The notes under the pieces are model-generated. The model was not told where the DNA came from, did not search any database, and was given only the letters and a program-made list of their open reading frames with translations. Below are positions 60,437-64,000 of a stretch of DNA of 64,000 nt, piece by piece (positions within the stretch are counted from its first letter, which is position 1; each line of letters opens with the position of its first letter). The translations under genes were made by a program, and so were the position numbers. Source of the DNA: Jiella avicenniae (lineage in GTDB: Bacteria; Pseudomonadota; Alphaproteobacteria; Rhizobiales; Rhizobiaceae); the NCBI RefSeq assembly GCF_021390325.1, contig NZ_JAJUWU010000003.1, positions 372,001-436,000 of the forward strand. The letters run 5' to 3'.

Positions 60437-61281
60437 GCCGGGCACCGACCGAGGCGCCGCTTCTCGACGTCAAGAACCTTCGCGTCCGCTTCGAGACCCA
60501 TCGCGGCGTCACCGAGGCGGTGCGCGGCGTCTCCTTCACGGTCGGGCGCGAACGCGTCGGCATCGTCGGCGAATCCGGCTCGGGCAAGTCGATGACCGGC
60601 CGCGCCATCCTGCGGCTGGTCCGCCCGCCGGGCATCGCCACCGCCGACCGCCTCGCCTTCGAGGGAACCGATCTCACGGCGCTGTCCGAACGGCGGATGC
60701 GGGCGATGCGCGGACGCCGCATGTCGATGGTCATGCAGGACCCGAAATATTCGCTCAATCCGGTGATGCGCGTCGGACGGCAGCTGATCGAGGCCCTGAA
60801 GGTGCACGAGCGGATCTCCTCGAAAGAGGCCCGCCGCCGTGCGCTCGACATGCTGGCCGACGTCCAGATCCGCGACCCCGAGCGGGTGCTCGCCGCCTAT
60901 CCGCACGAGCTTTCCGGCGGCATGGGACAACGGGTGATGATCGCGATGATGCTGATCCCGCGGCCCGACCTCCTGATCGCCGACGAGCCGACCTCGGCGC
61001 TCGACGTGACGGTGCAGCTCGAAGTGCTGCGCATTCTCGACGATCTCGTGAAGGATCGCGGCATGGGGCTGATCTTCATCAGCCATGATCTCAGGCTCGT
61101 CTCGACCTTCTGCGACCGGGTGCTGGTGATGTATCTCGGCAAGATCGTCGAGGAGATCGAGGCGTCGCGTCTGAGCGAGGCGAAACATCCCTATACGCGC
61201 GGTCTGCTGGAATGCCTGCCGGAGATCGGCGCTCCGCGGACGCCGCTGAAGGTGCTGAAACGGGACGCGGCCTGGGCATGA
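60433..61281 (+). CDS. Peptide ABC transporter ATPase (DppD type)
   Basis: A 282-aa ATPase with Walker A GESGSGKSM, signature LSGGMGQRVMIAMM, Walker B LLIADEPTSALD and the H-loop FISHDLRL. The C-terminal oligopeptide region (HPYTRGLLECLPEIG) lacks the cysteine cluster of some DppD proteins. It overlaps its neighbours by four bases on each side. Confidence 0.94.
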   Translation: MSRAPTEAPLLDVKNLRVRFETHRGVTEAVRGVSFTVGRERVGIVGESGSGKSMTGRAILRLVRPPGIATADRLAFEGTDLTALSERRMRAMRGRRMSMVMQDPKYSLNPVMRVGRQLIEALKVHERISSKEARRRALDMLADVQIRDPERVLAAYPHELSGGMGQRVMIAMMLIPRPDLLIADEPTSALDVTVQLEVLRILDDLVKDRGMGLIFISHDLRLVSTFCDRVLVMYLGKIVEEIEASRLSEAKHPYTRGLLECLPEIGAPRTPLKVLKRDAAWA

Positions 61282-62054
61282 GCGAAACCAAGCACATGCC
61301 GGGGGCCAAGATCGCCGTTTCCGATCTGTCGGTCACCTTCGTCCAGGGCCGGCGCCCCGTCCGGGCGGTCAGGGACGTGAGCTTTTCGGTCAGGCCGCTG
61401 GAGTCTTTCGGCCTCGTCGGCGAGTCCGGCTCCGGCAAGTCGACGGTGCTGCGGGCGATCTGCGGCCTCGCCCCGGTCTCGGGCGGCGACATCCGGATCG
61501 ATGGCGGCGCCATCCCGCAGCCCCGCGACAAGGCCTTCGCCCGCAAGGTGCAGATGGTCTTTCAGGATCCCTACGGCTCGCTGCATCCGCGCCATACGAT
61601 CGACCGGGTCCTCTCCGAGCCGCTTTCGATCCACCGCTTCGCCGACCGCGAGGATCGCATCGTCCAGGCGCTGAAGGACGTCGGCCTCGACGCCCGCTTC
61701 CGCTTCCGCCTGCCCCACCAGCTGTCCGGCGGCCAGCGCCAGCGGGTCGCGATCGCGAGGGCGCTGATCGTCGAGCCGGAGATCCTCCTCCTCGACGAGC
61801 CGACCTCGGCCCTCGACGCCTCCATCCAGGCGGAGGTCCTGAATCTCCTCACGCGGCTGCGCGAGGAACGCAGCCTCACCGTCATCATGGTCAGCCACGA
61901 CCTCGCCGTGATCGACCACATGTGCGAGCGCCTCCTCGTCATGCGCGGCGGCGAGGCGGTGGAGGCGCTCGACCGGTCTGCGCTGGCCGACCGCAAGGTC
62001 GCGTCTGACTATACGCGCTCCCTTCTGACGGCGAGCGAGGGGTACGTGCGCTGA
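61278..62054 (+). CDS. Peptide ABC transporter ATPase (DppF type)
   Basis: A 258-aa ATPase with GESGSGKST, LSGGQRQRVAIARA, ILLLDEPTSALD and MVSHDLAV. It is shorter than most DppF proteins and ends soon after the YTRSLLTAS segment. It is the last transport gene of the second importer; ATG 61278 overlaps the upstream stop. Confidence 0.94.
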   Translation: MSETKHMPGAKIAVSDLSVTFVQGRRPVRAVRDVSFSVRPLESFGLVGESGSGKSTVLRAICGLAPVSGGDIRIDGGAIPQPRDKAFARKVQMVFQDPYGSLHPRHTIDRVLSEPLSIHRFADREDRIVQALKDVGLDARFRFRLPHQLSGGQRQRVAIARALIVEPEILLLDEPTSALDASIQAEVLNLLTRLREERSLTVIMVSHDLAVIDHMCERLLVMRGGEAVEALDRSALADRKVASDYTRSLLTASEGYVR

Positions 62055-62188
62055 ATTCTATTCCATTCGCGGCCCGATCGACCAAGCCGACGATCAGTCA
62101 TGCGAGGCTCGGGCGGAAAGGGTTGCCGACGGAACGGTCGCCCATGTCCAGATTCGCCTGACCTCCAGCATTTCGAGGACCCTACTCC

Positions 62189-63262
62189 ATGAATGCTCCA
62201 GTCGTCTTCGACGGGCACAATGACAGCCTGCTTCGCCTCCACGTCGACGGATCGCAGCAGGCGATCGACGCCTTCCTTGCCGGCACGGGACCAGGTCACA
62301 TCGACCTCGCCAAAGCCGAATCCGGCAACCTGCGCGGCGGGCTGTTCGCGATCTTTCCACCCTCACCGCAGGGCTCCATCGATTTTTCCCGCATGCCGCC
62401 GGGCGGCTACGAGATGCCGCTGCCGGCGCCGCTGGAGACGGCCATCGCCGAAGCGGCGACGATCGGCATGGCGTCGATCCTGTTCCGGCTGGAGCGCGGC
62501 TCGAACGGGCGACTGCGCATCTGCCGCTCGGTCGCCGACGTCCGTGCGGCCTGGGCGGCGGATGCGATGGCCGCGGTGCTGCACATCGAGGGCGCCGAGG
62601 CGATCGATCCCGATCTCGCAATGCTCGACGTCCTTCACGCCGCGGGCCTGCGCTCGATCGGCATGGTGTGGAGCCGCGACAACGTCTTTGCGCATGGCGT
62701 GCCGATGCGCTTTCCCTCGTCGCCCGACATCGGCGACGGTCTGACCGAAGCGGGCGAGCGGCTGGTGAAACGCTGCAACGACCTCGGCATCCTGCTCGAC
62801 CTGTCGCATCTCAACGAAAAGGGCTTCTGGGACGTCGCGCGCTTCACCGACGCACCGCTGGTCGCCACTCATTCCAACGTCCACGCGCTCTGCCCGGTCA
62901 GCCGCAACCTCACCGACCGGCAACTGGCGGCGATCGCCGAATCGAAAGGCGTCGTCGGGCTGAACTTCGCCACCGCCTTCCTGCGCGAGGACGGGGCGAT
63001 GGATGCAGACACCCCGATCGAAACCATGGTCCGGCACCTCGACGCCCTGGTCAATGCACTCGGCGAGGACGGCGTGGCGCTCGGCTCGGATTTCGACGGC
63101 GCCGTCATCCCGGCGCCCATCGGCGACGCGGCCGGCCTGCCCGCCCTCTTCGAGGCGCTGGATCGCCACGGCTACGGCAGTGCGCTCATCGAAAAGATCG
63201 CCCACGGCAACTGGCTGAACGTCCTCGAGCGCACGTGGAAGGCGCCCGGCGACCCTCGCTGA
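62189..63262 (+). CDS. M19-family dipeptidase
   Basis: A 357-aa metal-dependent membrane-dipeptidase-type enzyme, cytoplasmic here since no signal peptide is seen. Zinc ligands: H10 and D12 in FDGHND, the glutamate in HIEGAEA, histidines in ATHSNVH, and GSDFDGA. LLDLSHLNEKGFWDV is typical of the family. Members hydrolyse dipeptides, often with D-residues at the C terminus. Placement 134 bp after a peptide importer and close to two DAO-type oxidases supports a D-amino-acid-containing peptide route. Confidence 0.92.
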   Translation: MNAPVVFDGHNDSLLRLHVDGSQQAIDAFLAGTGPGHIDLAKAESGNLRGGLFAIFPPSPQGSIDFSRMPPGGYEMPLPAPLETAIAEAATIGMASILFRLERGSNGRLRICRSVADVRAAWAADAMAAVLHIEGAEAIDPDLAMLDVLHAAGLRSIGMVWSRDNVFAHGVPMRFPSSPDIGDGLTEAGERLVKRCNDLGILLDLSHLNEKGFWDVARFTDAPLVATHSNVHALCPVSRNLTDRQLAAIAESKGVVGLNFATAFLREDGAMDADTPIETMVRHLDALVNALGEDGVALGSDFDGAVIPAPIGDAAGLPALFEALDRHGYGSALIEKIAHGNWLNVLERTWKAPGDPR

Positions 63263-63331
63263 GGGACGAGCCATCAACGGGGCGAAGCTGTTTCCGTTCG
63301 CATTGCCCGAAACGGTGCAAGCCGCAGCGCG

Positions 63332-64000
63332 TCATCCCGCAATGTCGACGACGCCCGCCTCGCCGTTTTCCGCGCCGAAGGCGAGAAGGCCACCTTTCGC
63401 GTCCCAGGCCATCGTCCGCAGCGGCGAGCAGCCGCCCCGGCGCAGCAAGGCTTCCTTGGAATCGGCAAAGCGCACCGCAAGGATCATCCCGTCCTGATAG
63501 CCGATCGCCAGCATGTCTTCGGCGGGATGGCAGGCGACGGCAGTGACCATCGAGTCGCCCCTGGTGCCGAGTTCCAGCGGCGCCTTTCCCATCGGCCCGT
63601 CCTTGCCCGAGAACGGCCAGAGGATCGCCGCCGGCGCTCCGGAGGTGGCGAGGAACTTGCCTTTCGCCGACCAGGACCAGTCTTTCACCTTGGCCGGGTA
63701 GCCGGTCATGCGCATGTGCTTGCCGTCGTCGACCCGCCAGCCATGCAGGGCGTTTTCCTGCATGACGGTGACCAAAAAGCGCCCGTCCGGCGAAAAGGAC
63801 AAGCCGAGATGGGCCCCTTTCCAGTCGAGCGACACCGGCGCGGCGTCGGTCGCCGGGAAGAACAGCGAGGCGCCGTCGTAGCGGGCGGTGGCGAGGCGCG
63901 TCCCTTTCGGCGCGAAGGCCACGCCCTCCACGGTGCGATCGTGCTTGAGCTCCTTGAGATCGCCCTTCGCCGGCTTGAACCAGGCGCTGCGGCCCGATGC
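63332..64000 (-). CDS. WD40-repeat protein, C-terminal part
   Basis: At least 222 residues of a beta-propeller protein; the 5' end lies outside the window. Repeats are visible as VEGVAFAPKGTRLATARYDG, LGLSFSPDGRFLVTVMQENA, KDWSWSAKGKFLATSG, VTAVACHPAEDMLAIGYQDG and RTMAWDAKGGLLAFGAENGE, each about 40 residues apart. The end GEAGVVDIAG is a natural C terminus. The function is unknown. It converges on the dipeptidase gene across 69 bp and probably belongs to the next transcription unit. Confidence 0.85.
   Translation of the reverse strand, partial: ASGRSAWFKPAKGDLKELKHDRTVEGVAFAPKGTRLATARYDGASLFFPATDAAPVSLDWKGAHLGLSFSPDGRFLVTVMQENALHGWRVDDGKHMRMTGYPAKVKDWSWSAKGKFLATSGAPAAILWPFSGKDGPMGKAPLELGTRGDSMVTAVACHPAEDMLAIGYQDGMILAVRFADSKEALLRRGGCSPLRTMAWDAKGGLLAFGAENGEAGVVDIAG

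Noticed and set aside
1-64000. CRISPR arrays, tRNA or rRNA genes, insertion sequences, prophage
   Set aside because: I looked for regularly spaced repeats, cloverleaf-like ends, transposase or integrase motifs and found none that could be supported.

Overview
The window is a GC-rich (mid-60s percent), densely packed stretch of alphaproteobacterial chromosome or megaplasmid. TRAP transporters, sugar and peptide ABC importers, FCD-type GntR regulators and xanthine-dehydrogenase-family hydroxylases suggest a heterotrophic Hyphomicrobiales member; the genus cannot be named from the sequence. I found no rRNA, tRNA, transposase, integrase, phage gene or CRISPR array. Almost everything is uptake, catabolism and local regulation. 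Six transporter systems are complete or nearly so: three TRAP, one sugar ABC and two peptide-type ABC. A lone NitT/TauT-type permease opens the window.

Region 1 (0-13.5 kb): a permease, three deaminase-type amidohydrolases, a DUF3830 protein with a divergent LysR regulator, a three-subunit molybdenum hydroxylase, and a TRAP transporter. The set suits hydroxylation and hydrolytic deamination of N-heterocycles. Region 2 (13.5-22.2 kb): an XRE-type regulator sits between two TRAP operons, and the same 14-bp inverted repeat lies before both. The second operon continues into pyrK, pyrD (type 1B), an M20 carbamoylase-like hydrolase and pyrE, a plausible orotate or dihydroorotate utilisation unit.

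Region 3 (22.2-36 kb): a RuBisCO-like protein, an HIBADH-family and an isopropylmalate-type dehydrogenase, a TRAP transporter, an aldehyde dehydrogenase, an ApnO-like oxidoisomerase, a Gfo/Idh dehydrogenase resembling D-apiose dehydrogenase, and two GntR regulators. Together they suggest D-apiose/apionate or related branched sugar-acid catabolism. A DUF4160-DUF2442 pair is inserted here. Region 4 (36-46.3 kb): one long minus-strand transcription unit encodes a sugar ABC importer whose two permeases are fused, an SDR, a lambda-crystallin-type 3-dehydrogenase, a BKACE (DUF849) enzyme and two tandem SMP-30 lactonases. It diverges from a GntR gene across a perfect 22-bp palindrome.

Region 5 (46.4-63.3 kb): a fused peptide-ABC ATPase, a MarR regulator, an SDR, two FAD amine or amino-acid oxidases and one peptide importer; then msrA, a second complete peptide importer and an M19 dipeptidase. 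This looks like uptake and oxidation of peptides, D-amino acids or amines. The window ends in the C-terminal part of a WD40-repeat protein. In five of the six transporter operons a strong GC-rich hairpin directly follows the substrate-binding-protein gene, probably setting a high ratio of binding protein to membrane subunits.
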